This document shows positions 27,202 to 39,830 of a stretch of DNA of 64,000 nt, one piece after another. The DNA comes from Trifolium pratense (Eukaryota > Streptophyta > Magnoliopsida > Fabales > Fabaceae). The position numbers and the translations under genes are program-made. A model generated the notes under the pieces. That model saw only the letters and a list, made by a program, of their open reading frames with translations. It had not been told where the DNA came from and made no database searches. The stretch covers positions 52,068,409 to 52,132,408 of the forward strand of contig NC_060065.1 of assembly GCF_020283565.1 (NCBI RefSeq). The letters run 5' to 3'. Each line of letters begins with the position of its first letter. Within the stretch, counting starts at the first letter, position 1.

Positions 27202-27376
27202 AACTAAGATATTGAATTCAAATGGTTAATGAGTCAAATTAAGAGCAATCGTTCGAAAGAATTCAAGTTTGATTCCTTCTGAAAATAATTTTTTGTCTAC
27301 TAATTACCTTGCAACCGAACTTTAAATTATCGAAACTCTCTTCTCCTAAGAATCAGAGGGTTAATAAAAAAAAATA
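27202..27376 (+). mobile_element. Full-length tRNA-derived SINE with 13-bp target duplication
   Basis: The element is bracketed by the direct repeat tacaacacaagat (27189-27201 and 27377-27389). It has a degenerate A box (gaattcaaatggttaatgag), a B box (caagtttgattcc, near 27263) and a 3' end agagggttaata followed by an A-run. These are the expected marks of LINE-mediated SINE insertion. It is the same family as the SINE in PEPC intron 1. Confidence 0.85.
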
Positions 27377-27389
27377 TACAACACAAGAT

Positions 27390-27839
27390 CTAACAATAAT
27401 TGGCAAAAATGCATGTATACCGACAAGGTGCAGATATTGGGTCTCATCTTTGAGGTAGCCATTGTTGTAAGCAAGCAAATTCAAGAAGAACACACAAATG
27501 GGAAGTGCATGCATCTAAAAGAGGAAAGAAGAAAGAAAAAAAAAGTCAATTGAATTTCCGTGACAGTTAGCCCAAATTTGTGCCATATGGAAAGAACCAA
27601 ACACATATACCAACGGCAACGACTTTGTCCCTCAATTTGGAATGCAAAAGTTTGTTTTTCCAAATCAATAATGAGCTTTGCCAAAAATGAGTGGTTTAAT
27701 TATCCACTAATTTCAATTACCGAGAGAATTATACTTTTTTAAACATAACTACTTTTTTGAAAGTTAACCATAAGTATTTAAAGATTGGAAAGAATCCAAA
27801 GCTGCTTAAAAAATTCCTACATATTTCTTTTATGAATAA
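27390..27839. other. Intergenic region between a SINE and a foldback MITE
   Basis: No gene recognised. The overlapping frames at 27481-27684 (minus) and 27560-27742 (plus) show no family resemblance. Confidence 0.4.
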
Positions 27840-27963
27840 TGCTAGCAACACACTCTTTAACAAACACACTTCAACACACGTGGACCCATATAATTTTTAT
27901 GGAACCCATATAAATTTTAACCAATAGAAAAGAGTGTGTTTGTTAAAGAGTGTGTTGCTAGCA
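27840..27963. mobile_element. Palindromic foldback MITE (124 bp)
   Basis: The left arm tgctagcaacacactcttta continues into acaaacacactt. It is matched by the right arm gtgtttgttaaagagtgtg followed by ttgctagca. Arms are about 32 bp with very few mismatches around a 60-bp centre. Non-coding. Confidence 0.85.
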
Positions 27964-30198
27964 CTCCTCTTCTTTTATGCAAAACCTACTATTTTAAATT
28001 TTTAATAAAAATAGTGGGGAATCTACATTTGAATTTTTTAGTCTACATAATACATGGAGTGGTTAGAGGAGATAACTTGAATCTCTTTCTAGCTTAAATG
28101 TTAACTAAATTTCAAATTCGAACTAGAGCTTTACATGCAATAATGTTAAAAAAAAAATGAAAAATTTATAGTTTATTGAAATTCCATGCTTACTTTTTTT
28201 TTTGTTTTTAATGGAGTCAGTGAAGATCAAACCTGGAATCTCATGCATACTATCTATTAATCTCTCACTATTAGACCAAACTTAGTGGTTTGATTCTATG
28301 CTTATTTGATTTACACAAGACTTGAAAAATTATATACTCCAAAATTGTGTGTGAAGATATATTTAGGTCTTGCTAAATAGTATCCCAGAACACTTTATAA
28401 GCATGTTACTAAAATAGTACGTTTTTATTACTAAGCTTAAAAAATATCTTGGAAGCACTAGTTAGGAGTAGCCTTCAATTACCCAAAAACATTTTCAAGA
28501 CTAAGATACGATATAGTGATATACTATGAATTTGAGGTACGTAATTTTAATATGTGGGTCCTATACAAAATTTTAAATGTTGACTCTAATAGTTCTTAGT
28601 ACAATACCTAAAATTGTAAATGTCCACTTTAAACAATTTTTTTAGGTCTATTAGAAGTATCCATAGATTGAAGATGAGACACTAAAAATGTTTTAAATGT
28701 TTTTTTTTTTTGTGTTCCAATAACATTTTTCCACTAAAAAATACAATAATTTCTCAATTTTGAAAGAATGGTAGATCAATGTTAGACTACGCCACTTTTA
28801 TTTCTATAATACTTGAAATAAATATTGTAAAAAACATTTTAATTGAAACATACTACACCACTTTTATTTCTATAATACTTGAAATAAATATTAAATAAAA
28901 ACATTTTAATTGAAACATATTAATACATGATCTACCAGTTCTATCTCCCCAGCACCCCCCCCCCCCCCCCCCCCCCCCCAACCAAATAGAAGTTCTCAAA
29001 CCCTTATTTATGATATGTTAATTTGCTCAAATATATGTACTTCAACCAGGTATACATGATGTACAAAGCATTGAAAGTGGTTGTTAGAAGCTAGACCTAG
29101 CTAGCTACTTATTGGATTATTGATTTGGTTAGGGCAATAATAGTAAATAGGCATCAAAATAAGGTGATAAGTTGATGTGTCTGTTGAAAAATATGGCAAC
29201 CAATAATTGTACCATTACAAGGGAAAATATAGTTAAATAATGTTAAGATATCACTACCCAAAAAATAAAATAAAAAAATAAAAAGAGTGTCTATAAATAT
29301 GAGGGCAAAACTTATCTAGGACAATTATTAAGGTGAGACAGTTCAGTTAGATGTGATTTACGATGATCGATATAATTTAAAAATCTCTTTAAACTTCAAT
29401 AATATTGATTGACATTGTTACTTTTTAACAGAAGTTTATTATTATCTACGTCTTTGCAGCTGAGATAACGATTTAATCGATATTAATTCAATAAAAATGA
29501 GAAAATTGATTTATATAAGTTGATTATTTAGCCACTAATGTCTTATGAGGATGAGTAATATTTTGAACTTCAACTTATGAAACACTCATTAGAGTTTTGA
29601 ATATTTTTTATATATTGGATCATCTTAAATCATATGAGACACTTCTCTATCCTAAATGTTACGATCTGAATGTGTTGTATGTTCTATTAATTATTCAATA
29701 AAAAATTCACAATCCCATATTTGTCGCACAGTTGAGTCTTAACTTTTTAGTGACAAAACAACAACATAAAGTAACTATGATATTTTTCAATCAACGTCTC
29801 ATTTGATGCATTGAGAAAAGCCGAAGAAGTGCTAATAAGAAGATTCAGACCGAGTTCAAATTAACCTTAAAAATTACTAACATAATTCACAAATTTACTG
29901 AGATTTTTGTCTCTAAAAAAACATAACCTAGCTATGATATATACTATATATAGATATGTTTTTTTTACCTAAATATAAATAAAAAAGAGGAAGAAAAAGA
30001 TGAAGAAGAGAAAGCAACTATGTATCATGGCCCATAAAATGTCTACTCATTAGCCCAATGACATGATATCCATTTATGCCTCCACTTCACTCCACACTGT
30101 CCTCTATTCATTTCACCTTTCACCACCCTTTTTCTCCTTCTTGCTTTATCTACAAAAAGCCAAACATCTTGATCTTCATTATTCACCATAAACCAAAC
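27964..30198. other. Intergenic region and ALOG gene 5' flank
   Basis: No gene recognised. It holds a SINE-like piece (A-box-like catggagtggttagagg near 28053; B-box-like caaattcgaac near 28111; A-run near 28150), a direct repeat of tactacaccacttttatttc-type sequence around 28786-28895, and a 25-C homopolymer at 28955-28979. The last few hundred bases before 30199 are the likely promoter and leader of the ALOG gene. A weak TATA-like tract lies near 29938-29955. Confidence 0.4.
28955..28979. repeat. 25-base poly-C run
   Basis: An uninterrupted run of 25 C stands in AT-rich DNA. Such runs are rare in plant chromosomes and can form G-quadruplex or i-motif structures. The exact length may be affected by sequencing or assembly error. 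Confidence 0.9.
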
Positions 30199-30711
30199 AT
30201 GTCTTCAAGTGGTAAAGATTTAGTAGAAGGAGGATCATCAACCTCTCAAGGGATCACACTTAGTCGCTATGAATCTCAAAAGAGAAGAGATTGGAACACT
30301 TTTGGTCAATACTTAAACAACCTAAGACCACCAGTTCCACTTTCTCAGTGCAATTCCAACCATGTTTTGGAGTTTCTTAGGTATTTAGATCAATTTGGAA
30401 AAACCAAAGTTCATTTACAAGGTTGTATATTTTATGGACAGCCGGAACCGCCGGCACCATGTACATGTCCCCTAAGACAAGCTTGGGGAAGCCTTGATGC
30501 TCTAATTGGGAGGTTAAGGGCTGCTTATGAGGAAAACGGTGGAACTCCAGAGACTAATCCTTTTGCGAGTGGTGCTATTCGTGTTTATCTTAGAGAGGTT
30601 AGGGAGTGTCAAGCTAAGGCTAGGGGTATCCCTTACAAGAAGAAAAAGAAGGGTACAAATAATCAAAACAAGGGAAATGATGGATCAAGCTCATCCATGC
30701 ACTTTTCTTGA
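30199..30711 (+). CDS. LSH: ALOG/LSH (LIGHT-DEPENDENT SHORT HYPOCOTYLS-like) nuclear regulator
   Basis: Single-exon gene, 170 aa. The ALOG domain runs from about residue 20 to 147: it opens with [17 protein letters not shown], continues through [17 protein letters not shown], contains the zinc-ribbon-type insert with GCIFYG and [11 protein letters not shown], and ends AKARGIPY. It is followed by a basic KKKKK nuclear-localisation run and an Asn/Ser-rich tail. Family members are plant nuclear DNA-binding or cofactor proteins acting in light-dependent growth, organ boundaries and meristem or inflorescence development. I place the start at the second ATG (30199): the open frame extends upstream to 30076, but its first 41 codons are hydrophobic, unlike the family, and are probably leader sequence. 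Which LSH member it is remains uncertain; the short form resembles the LSH3/LSH4-type group. Confidence 0.95.
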   Translation: MSSSGKDLVEGGSSTSQGITLSRYESQKRRDWNTFGQYLNNLRPPVPLSQCNSNHVLEFLRYLDQFGKTKVHLQGCIFYGQPEPPAPCTCPLRQAWGSLDALIGRLRAAYEENGGTPETNPFASGAIRVYLREVRECQAKARGIPYKKKKKGTNNQNKGNDGSSSSMHFS

Positions 30712-33700
30712 ATTTCCATTCCAAAAAATTGGTAATTGATTAATTAATTTCTTTAATTATCATTCATTTATATAGATTGTGCTTTGCATGCTTTACTAAT
30801 TAAGATTATATTAACTCAAATAGTAGCTTGCTTAATTCACAACCTAAGACTCATTAGTATGAATCTCTAATATGATCTCGATCCAACGGTGAATTTTGAC
30901 CTATTACAATATTTTTATTTATGTTGTTACTGAATTGTCATTGTTAGTAATCAATATTATTAATTTTTGTTTTAGGTGGAAATCAAATTTTTTACCTCCT
31001 TAATTATCACTTCATATTTTAACTCATTAATTCTTTCCAACCACCTAGTCAGATCAAACCTAAATACAACTAGCTACTTATCAACTTGAGTTATTCTTGT
31101 TTTTGGATTGTGCTAATTTAATAATTTTTACCGTTTGAAAAAAACAAAATATTTATCAAATACACACCAAAATAATATACTCCACCCAAATTAGAAAAAT
31201 TACTCCCTAGTCCCTATATATATACACTCCAAATGAGCAATATACCGCTCATATATTATATAGTACAAGCAAGATCTCACATTACAAAATCACTTTTAGT
31301 ACATAATGCCAAATAATTAAAAGAATATACATATTAATTTACATTAACTTGAAATAATATTTTTTTTTGCTCCATAATAATATATAAAAACATCCATTAA
31401 TTTGTTATATATATCAAGATAATCCAAGGGTCTTTAATTAGACACATTTTTTATAGTTAGGTAGGTGCATATATATTAGAACCACCCTCTATGGATCAAT
31501 ATATGTGGTAAGTATTATTGTATTTCAATGTAGGTGTTTAATTTATATATGTAGATGTGTGTGTATATCATCATATCATATGGACTTTGGACTTTGATTT
31601 TGAATATAAAACATTGAAAGAACTCACATTATAATCATATATAGTATTAATTCATATATTACATCAAAGGTTAATGGTTTATATAGTTGATTTTGTTAGT
31701 CCTAAATATACACAACCCAATATCCATATAGGACTAACTAACTATGCAACAAAAACATTCTTTGTGCGACTTTAATTAAATATTTGTTATTTGCATGATA
31801 GCTTCCTCTAATTTTGCCTTTTTAAGATTCTGGAGATTTTGTGTCCCATGCATGATTGTTGACATGCTCTTTCTTAAATTTTTGCTCAAAAAAAAAAAAC
31901 CAAATGATCAAAAGCATTTGATTAATTAAGGTTTGTGTAAATTTTACATAATACATGTTTTTTTTTTTTTAATTTGTTACACTTTTCAAATATGATTGAA
32001 GGGAATCTGTTTAGAGTAAAAGATTAATACTAACAAAGTAATAATTTGTTAACCTTATAATAAAACATAGTTCCCTTCAATTTCCACCATGCTAACTTTT
32101 ATTATACCCTACTTATATATGAATATTTAATATATAGAAGATGGATCCATGCAAAGAGTGATTGGGATGTAGTAACACTTAATTATTTGTTTTATACCAT
32201 GTTGACATGTACACATTAATTGATTAGATCATGATATATACATGCTTTCTAAAATATATAGAGTATATACAAACTAATTTCATACGGTAAGAAACCATGC
32301 ATGTAATGTAATATTACAGTAGCAATTAAAGGAATATATGTATTCAGGTTGCAGGGCAAATTATTATTGTCTTTATAATAAGTTCTTCTGCCAGTTAGGG
32401 TTTTCTTGTTTGTAATGATTTGGTCTATAGAAACCAATAATTCAATTTGAGTGAGGTGAAACTTTACACTCATTGTGTTTGTTGTTGAACTTATTGACAA
32501 ATGAGTCGACTTAGAGCATCTTTAATTAATATTATGTCCGTCTTTGATTTTCAAAAACTTCTAAGAATATATTTGTAGCATTGGGGTGAAATAAGAATTG
32601 TGACATTAGAAACTCTTATATATTAGCAACAAATGCATATAGAAAAAGGGAAAATGAGGAGTTGATTTTTTCGATTGGTTGTCATGCAGTACTATGATTT
32701 ATGTCTGTCTGATTAAGATTGGACGACTTTGAATTTACGGTCAATTATTTAAAAGAAAATCAAAATATATTTTTTAGAATTATTCAATTTTGATCAAACA
32801 TGAGTGAAAGAATATATAAATGGTGGGATCCTTTTGAATTCTTAAAGTGGTTAACCATAGAAAAAAATTGAGACAATTCATATTAGTGATGTGGCTGGTT
32901 ATGGCCCACTAAATATGAGGTAAATTCTAGTTTTGCATCTGAGATAGTCTATTAGTTTTGGTAATAAAGATATATTCTTTATTTGATCTAATGGTAAAAA
33001 TCCAAATTTGTCGAAGATGGGAAAGTAATTCAACTTTCTCATGTTAAACTCCACCTCTTTCTCTATGTTGTTTAGAATCCTCCTCAATTTTACCATAATA
33101 TATTTGCTGATAGTGTATATCTCAAAGGAAAATATTGTTCAGTAGCATGTAGTATATTTTGCCTACTTGAACAACACATGGTGTGGAAGAAGAGCAATTA
33201 CCATTGCTATTTTAGAGCACACCTCACATATAGGCACAATTTGTCCCATGTTAATGAGCACAACCATAGAGCTTCCTTTTCCGTTTTAAAAAAAACTACA
33301 CGTGTTTGAAATGTTGGGTCACGAGGAGACAGTCGTGGATCATTCACATTGGACAATGTAGGACTTAACTCACACTTACCACAACAATCTGATGCCGTTG
33401 CCGGGGAACGAACCTGGGTCACCCGCATGACAGGCGGGAATACTTACCACTATAGTACAACCATTGTGACTTTAGGGAATGGAAAAGGAAGCTCCCCACA
33501 ACCATTCACCTTATAAAGTCACCTTTCCTCTTTATTTAATGTCGGACTATCTATCATAGTTTATTTCTGATGATTGCTCATATTGAATGTTTAGAGAATA
33601 TTTAACCAAAAACAAAAATGTTTATATTATACACAGTTAGCTCCATTTGTGTTAGTATAGGTGTGGGTATATTGGGCCATAAATTTATGAAATTTCATAT

Positions 33701-34758
33701 TTATCCACCTTATACAGCCTCTCTTTTTTCTCTATCACATTGTATGAGGGACCTTTCTTTGTTAGTTTCCAACAATTAAAACTAACTCTATTTTGCCATG
33801 ATCATATATCTCCATTGCAGGATAATTAATGTAGCTTATATAATCAAATTGGAGTTCTTTCTTTACAAGACGCACTCTAATGGAGATTTGGCTTTCTATA
33901 TTGGATTGGTAAAGTGTTGGGCATGCCACTCTTTAATGTTTCTATTATTAGCAATTTGTAAGCACATAGCCTAAGACCCTAAACTCATTATATAACCATC
34001 GGTTATACCTTGGTTTATGTTGCATTGAAATACATGTGACATAAGTTGTTTTACCTTGCATGCATATTTTTGGGATTTGGTTCCATGTAAGTGTTTTTTA
34101 CCCAATTCCATTAAGTGTTATTTGGGTTCATTTCTTCTTCCAAATATTGTAACCATATTTAGATTTTGCATATGCATGTTACGTATTTTATGAATAATAC
34201 GTTTACACTTCTACTCTATTGAAATCAAATTAATACAAATGATATTGTTAGGAGTCTTGCATCGAGTAAATCAAAGTGTTTAATATGATATTTAAGTCAT
34301 ATCCCACATATTGGACTAATCTTTTGGATAGAGTTCTTCTCATGTGTTTAAATCCCAACAGATACATAGGAAAATGAATTCAACCAAGTTTTAACCTCAA
34401 AACCCCGATATTTAGTATAAGTATAAAGTTCCAATCCTTATAGAACTAGTAATATATTAGTTATCCAATCTTGAAGGATAAATTACACAATGCCTCGTTT
34501 AAAATGCTTGTAATGAATTATTTTCCAAAAAAGAAAAGAAAAACAGTCCTAAGAATTATGACAGCATATTGATCTTTCTTGATTGTATGTCATGGCAAAG
34601 GTCTTATTTAAAATTATCCTGTGTTTTATTCCAAGGTACTAAATCTTTTTTTTTCTTTTTTTTTCTTTTTTGGAAGATAATACTATCATTTGTCACCAGA
34701 TCAGTGCCATATATCCTGTAATATATCATTTATCACCAAACGTTTTTTGTATCAATTG
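30712..34758. other. AT-rich intergenic region
   Basis: No gene supported. The first part is ALOG 3' flank. Around 33305-33470 there is repeat-like sequence with tRNA-like gaacctgggtcacc and acccgcatgacaggcggga. Short frames (32249-32500, 32899-33096, 33207-33428) show no domain. Confidence 0.45.
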
Positions 34759-34881
34759 GCAAAGAAAAAGGAAAAAAGGAATGATCAATAAGATGCTGAA
34801 GATTCATTATCAAACAAAAGCCTATTGTTTTAGCATACTACATTGTTAACAAAATAGAGGGTAGATACATTATCAAACATT

Positions 34882-37800
34882 TTAAATTCCTTGAATAAAA
34901 TCAAGGATCAAACTTGCACATCGTTGTTGAACGTTTACAAGTTCATCCTCCTGGAATGGTTCTGGATTTCCAAATATCTGAATGAAGGTTAAAATAGCAT
35001 AAGATTAGCACATCAACATAAAAAAAAAAAAACACAAATAAATAATATTAACTTGTTAAAAATTATATTACCTGCATCCATAAATTAATAATACCAGCGG
35101 ATACAATATTCAATGTATGTATCATAATATAGTAGCCGGACTCGTAACTCTCTGGTTGTCTTTGACACTAAATTTGAATATCAAAGGTGAATTTAGTAAC
35201 TAAAAATGATATATGAAGTAACTTTAATAAATTATAAATGAAATTTTAAACAACTTACAATAGGGTAAATCCATGTTGGCTTCTTCTTTTGAACACCTTG
35301 CAGCTTATGATATCCATCCAAAGCTCTATGACAATAAAACATTGATTAAACAATAAGTTACATAATTATGGCTTACAACATATCACAAAGTCCATGTATG
35401 ATAAATAAATGAAACACTTACGAATCAACAATGTGAATAATATTTTTATCTGGCTTTCTCTCCAACGAACATAGGAATACTACATTATTCTGCCTAGGAC
35501 AAATAATGAGCAATTGCCAATGATGACTACATTGAAGAACAAATAGTTAGATTGGTGCTGGATACAATTCTCTTTATTATAAGAGATGAACTAAAATGAA
35601 CATGTACTTACTTGTTGTGATAAGGTGCTAGGTAACACTCTTTTTTATCATCGGATAACTTGTTTTGTATGTAGGCTTCAGCATTAGTTGGATCATGTTG
35701 ACTTTGAATGAAACATGGATCAATAAATCCATACAAGTCATTCTTACCCACATTAATAGAAAGCCGATTCAAATACCTAAAATATTGAAATTGAACTAAA
35801 TATTAATTATAAATGATATTTAATTAGTTAGCGAAGCTAAGCTTATAAAAAATCTACTTACGTTAACCACAATCGTAGAATAGTTATGGATAACTCTTGT
35901 TTACCCATACACAACTCCATAACATCTCTCTGTGAGAGCCAAAGAGACTTCATCCTATCGTGTTCCAAATCGAGCTTTATAGATTCTGACATACACACCG
36001 CCTTTAAAACCAATTGTTGGACGGAATCTAGTTGAGGCTCAGACTTTTTGGGCGAAACATTGTCTTTCTCAGCCAATTGTTTGGCGGAATCCAGTTGAGG
36101 CTCAGACTTTTTGGGCGAAACGTCGTCTTTCTCAGATCCATCAACATCAAAATCCTAAACATATACGATTGAAGATTAGTTAACTTATTTAAGATGTTTC
36201 AAGTGTAAATAGTGAGACATGTGTAAGTGTAATGAATACCTTATCAGAAACAATCTGCACAAGTCTTTTTGGCCATTGAATGAAATTGTTGAGGGCCTGC
36301 TCAACCGTTTCCACCTCGTCGGTGGGAATAGGAACTTCGGCATGTCCTTCTAGCACCTCGCTAACCGCCACCCTCACCATATCATTTTCTAGCATCTGAT
36401 TATGTATGGTAGGCCCCAACTTGTATACATTACCATAGGCCACTGGATGGAGTAAATTATCAACATACAATTCACATTGTTCTGGGATTTCGTCCTCCTC
36501 CAGTACAGGAGGCACAATAGATGAACTACCCTTTGTGCTCGCAGGTACAGCTGTATTACGAGAACAAGTAGGGAAGTTCGAGGGTTTTTTAGAGAAACCC
36601 ATAGCTTCAAGGTCCTGCATCAATTCTTCTTTAATTTGCTGAGTGAGCTCCACTTTAATGGTCTGTAGTTGTTCACTACTCAAAACAGGAGGGGTGGAGC
36701 CACGTGGTTGTGATCCAAAGTATTGCCGAATACCAACACCTCGACCAACACCACGAACAAAGCCGGAGTGCTCAGGTCGGCCAATGGCTTCTGTCAAAAT
36801 ATCTTTGCGTCCTTGTGGAACAAAAGTTCCTTGAGATGTTTTTTCAACCAAAGAATCCTACAACATACAATTTAAAAAATATTTTAGACAATTGTGAATT
36901 ACCTGTATAATTACAAAATTTGAGTTGCATATTTGCTTACAATTTTCTCGGCAATAATGCGTGTGTCCTCCGATGTGTAATCTCCTGATGGCTTTTGTCG
37001 TGCTCTCTTCCATTGCTCATGGCGTGGTGGTGGAGATGGAGGTGCAGCTACTGAACCACCCAAAGTATCTTTCTTTTCTTTTAATTTCTCTTGCATCATC
37101 TTCTCTTGGAGCAACTCATATCCCCCACGAGACAATCTGTGAGGGGTTTTATTCTGAGCCGAACTCATTTGCGCTTTCTTTCTAATCTCCTATTATGCAT
37201 ACGTGTAAATTAAATTTAGTACTAAAAATAAATTTGGCTGACCAACTATGAATTAAATTTAGTACTAAAAATAAATTTGGTTGACCAACTAAATTATAAA
37301 TCCAACTAACCAGGAAAGAAGGGTCCAGTCGTATCTGAACAAACGCCTGCCATGTTTCCTCATCAAGAAAATTATAGATCTCAAGAGGAGATCTGTCCCT
37401 AAGATCCCCATGTATATATCTAGAAGTCAAATTAGTCTTAAATGCCCTCCAACGCTCACCCGCATATGCAACCAATTTCTTTCGTAAGAACCCAGAATGA
37501 GGAACATCCCATACTTTCTGCATTACACAACAAAATGGAGGAGTTAGTGAACGACAATAATATAGTTAAATATAACATATACAAACATAAGTACAATTAC
37601 CAGGATATCTGTCCAAATTTCATCCTTCGCGCTCTGATCTACGGAGTCCCAATCATCCGTCAAAATACTGACTTTGCTTCGACCAAGGAAACCCACATAA
37701 CTCTTGAACTTTGTCTTGTTTTCCCCTAACGGTTTTGCAGTTGATTCATCAAATTCAATCGGTAATTTTTGTCCATCCATAAGGTCAAGTTCTAACTTCT

Positions 37801-37912
37801 TCATCCGAGTGGCACCTCTAACGTTCCTTTTGGTAGACTGGGTATCTGACCTGTTTTGGGTAGGAGCTGGTAGATTTTTAACTTTTGAGATTTGTTCATT
37901 TCGATCATTCAA
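34882..37912 (-). CDS. Transposase-like / DUF8039-like / Ulp1-like protein, copy A
   Basis: Ten exons: 37912-37601, 37517-37311, 37189-36941, 36857-36240, 36154-35862, 35776-35612, 35526-35422, 35325-35259, 35167-35072, 34977-34882. They give 2208 nt, in frame, no internal stop. Domain order: a Transposase_24 (Ptta/En/Spm)-like N-terminal half (KVWDVPHSGFLRKKLVAYAG, then DPSF, SRGGYELLQEKM and an RHEQWKRARQKPSG block); a DUF8039-like block (CELYVDNLLHPVAYGNVYKL ... FIQWPKRLV); a linker with a duplicated 22-aa unit (SPKKSEPQLDS); and a C-terminal Ulp1/C48-like fold (HHWQLLIICPRQN, then PESYESGYYIM). The catalytic Cys of the usual ECGYY is Ser (codon 35138-35140). The position aligned with the copy B start ATG is TTG here; the next in-frame ATG is near 37807, or translation begins in an unseen upstream exon. 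It is probably transposon-derived. Function unknown. Confidence 0.8.
37208..37293. repeat. 43-bp tandem repeat in an intron of copy A
   Basis: aattaaatttagtactaaaa... occurs twice in succession (37208-37250, 37251-37293). The matching intron of copy B has one unit, so this changed after the 5-kb duplication. Confidence 0.85.
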
Positions 37913-38670
37913 TGAAGTCGTTCTTTCTGTTTCCCTGTTTCACACCAATTTAGCTAATAGTTATTCTTTGAAGTAAGTTCTTAACATAAGCTACACATAT
38001 TCCATAACTTGAATCACAAACTCTTTTTCTAAACCACATCGTATACACCTAATAGAACCATGATCATAAATCAAAGTTATGTTTCCTATATTTCAGATTA
38101 ATTAATTAAAAGATACTGTATAAAAGAACCTACAAGTTAAAAGATCATCATCAAAGATGTTTCATATGGTTCATGTTTCATAAATCAATATTTATTTTTA
38201 CCTACACCATTTATAATACAACATCCTATGTCAAGCAAAAACTATTAATGTTCTTTACTCTATCTAAACAATCTACAATTCTACATCAACCCTCTATAAT
38301 TCTACATCTACCCAAAAGTAACACTAACAAGACAATGAACAAAACAAAAACAACATAAGTAATGATTAAATTGTCAACAATGTGCCTATGTTTGGTTCCA
38401 TGATTGTAGCAGCGAAAATTAATTCTTGAGGTATAAAATTGATTTTGACATGTTTGGTTATTCTCGACTAGCATTGATTTTGCCTCCATAAATGATTCTA
38501 TGTTGAAGCCAGAACTTGCAACTTTTGAGTCTAAACGCGATTTTTACACTAAAATTTATTGTTCACTTAAATCAAATTTACAACATAAATTTTTCTCACA
38601 CGATTAGTTGATAACTACGAAGAAACACAAATTTGCATATTTAAAAAGAAAAGAAACAAAGAGAAGAGTC

Positions 38671-39747
38671 TCACTTTGAGTGGTTGGTTTTTTGCAGCTG
38701 CAGCAACCTCTGACAATCCTTTTCAAATTGCATATTCCGTTTCTCCAAATCAACATTTCTTAGCTGCTTCGACGATTCCACTCTTTCATGTATCTCACTA
38801 AACTTCTCCCTAGCATTTCTTCGCTGCTTCGATGACTCAACTCTCTCGTGTACTTCATTAAACTTCTCCTTAGCATTTCTTCGCTGCTTCGATAACTCCA
38901 CTCTCTCATGTACCTGACTAGACTTCTCCATAACATTTGCAACCTCTCTACTCCCAAATTCCCTAACAGTTCTTCCTGCAACCTCTCTATAACCAAACTC
39001 CACATCCTTTCTTCCTCTCTTCCTCTTCCTATTCTCATTGCTCAACTCTGAACCATCTAAATTATTTAAATCATCAAAATACAAATCATCGGAATCTGAA
39101 TTATCAATCTCTGCTTCTGCTGCTGCAGCAGCCGCTGCAGCAAATGCAGATAAATTCCGGCGAAAACGTGAGTCCTCCTCCACACTCTCCTCCTCCGTTG
39201 TCGCCGTTGTAGGTCGTTTCTGAGCACTCTGAGCACCAGATCGAAGACCAACCGGTGCAAGTGTCCATGCCGGAACCTTCACAGGAGGTTCTAATGGCGG
39301 AATAACCTTCTTCGCAGGTAAATTATCACTATCACCAATTAGCAAATCAAGTTTATCGAAAAAAGGAAATGCATCATCATCATCGTAAAAACCGTTTTCA
39401 GAAACCCTAGCTTTCTCAATTGCGTACTTCTTCTTTAATGCGTCAATTCGATTCTTGCAATGAACGTAAGTGCGGCGAGATTTGCGACTGTAACCGTGGT
39501 GATCGTTAACGGCTTTCGCGATTTCTTTCCAGTGATACTGACGGAAGTATTTGCGGTTAAGTTTGTTGTAAAGTTTTCCCCAAGCGTCGATGAGTGTGAA
39601 CGTGGCTTCTACGGACCAACCATCTTCGAGTACGGTGGACGGAGAAGGTCGAGTTCCGGTGACGGAATTCATTTTTTGCGGTGCTGTTGTTGTTTCTTTC
39701 TGTTGTTGTTTGTGTTTTTGAAATCGGTTGTTGTGAATTCGATTCAT
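38671..39747 (-). CDS. Trihelix (ASIL-like) transcription factor, copy A
   Basis: Intronless frame of 358 aa. A trihelix/Myb-SANT-like DNA-binding domain lies at about residues 43-115: [19 protein letters not shown], then [18 protein letters not shown] and [12 protein letters not shown], the spacing of ASIL/6b-interacting-type trihelix proteins. An acidic region, an alanine run (about nine Ala), an acidic stretch and a basic NRKRKRGRK nuclear-localisation signal follow. The C-terminus is a charged, probably coiled-coil tail built from three 20-residue repeats (type [23 protein letters not shown] about 38755-38934). Family members are nuclear DNA-binding repressors or activators. The gene lies about 760 bp upstream of the Ulp1-like gene on the same strand. 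Start: first ATG, matching copy B. Confidence 0.9.
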   Translation of the reverse strand: MNRIHNNRFQKHKQQQKETTTAPQKMNSVTGTRPSPSTVLEDGWSVEATFTLIDAWGKLYNKLNRKYFRQYHWKEIAKAVNDHHGYSRKSRRTYVHCKNRIDALKKKYAIEKARVSENGFYDDDDAFPFFDKLDLLIGDSDNLPAKKVIPPLEPPVKVPAWTLAPVGLRSGAQSAQKRPTTATTEEESVEEDSRFRRNLSAFAAAAAAAAEAEIDNSDSDDLYFDDLNNLDGSELSNENRKRKRGRKDVEFGYREVAGRTVREFGSREVANVMEKSSQVHERVELSKQRRNAKEKFNEVHERVESSKQRRNAREKFSEIHERVESSKQLRNVDLEKRNMQFEKDCQRLLQLQKTNHSK

Positions 39748-39830
39748 GTGGAATTTTTTGGTAATGTTCTATGACGATAGGGTTTAGGCGATCTAAAAGT
39801 GGGGAAGTACTATTTTTTTTTTTTATATTA

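Larger units (their letters stand above)
34759..39830. repeat. Segmental duplication, copy A (about 5.1 kb)
   Basis: This segment aligns end to end with 43609-48775 in the same orientation, including exons, introns and intergenic sequence. Homology starts around aagaaaaaggaaaaaa and stops after agtggggaag(t/c)actattttt. Substitutions and small indels are scattered throughout. No terminal inverted repeats bound the unit, so it looks like a tandem genomic duplication and not a transposon copy. Confidence 0.9.

Noticed and set aside
30076..30198. N-terminal extension of the ALOG protein from the first ATG
   Set aside because: The 41 extra residues are hydrophobic and unlike ALOG N-termini; the ATG at 30199 opens the typical Ser-rich start.
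34759..39830. Copy A as a complete CACTA transposon
   Set aside because: The Transposase_24-like domain suggests it, but no CACTA-type terminal repeats or 3-bp TSD are visible at the segment borders, and the segment includes an ordinary trihelix gene.
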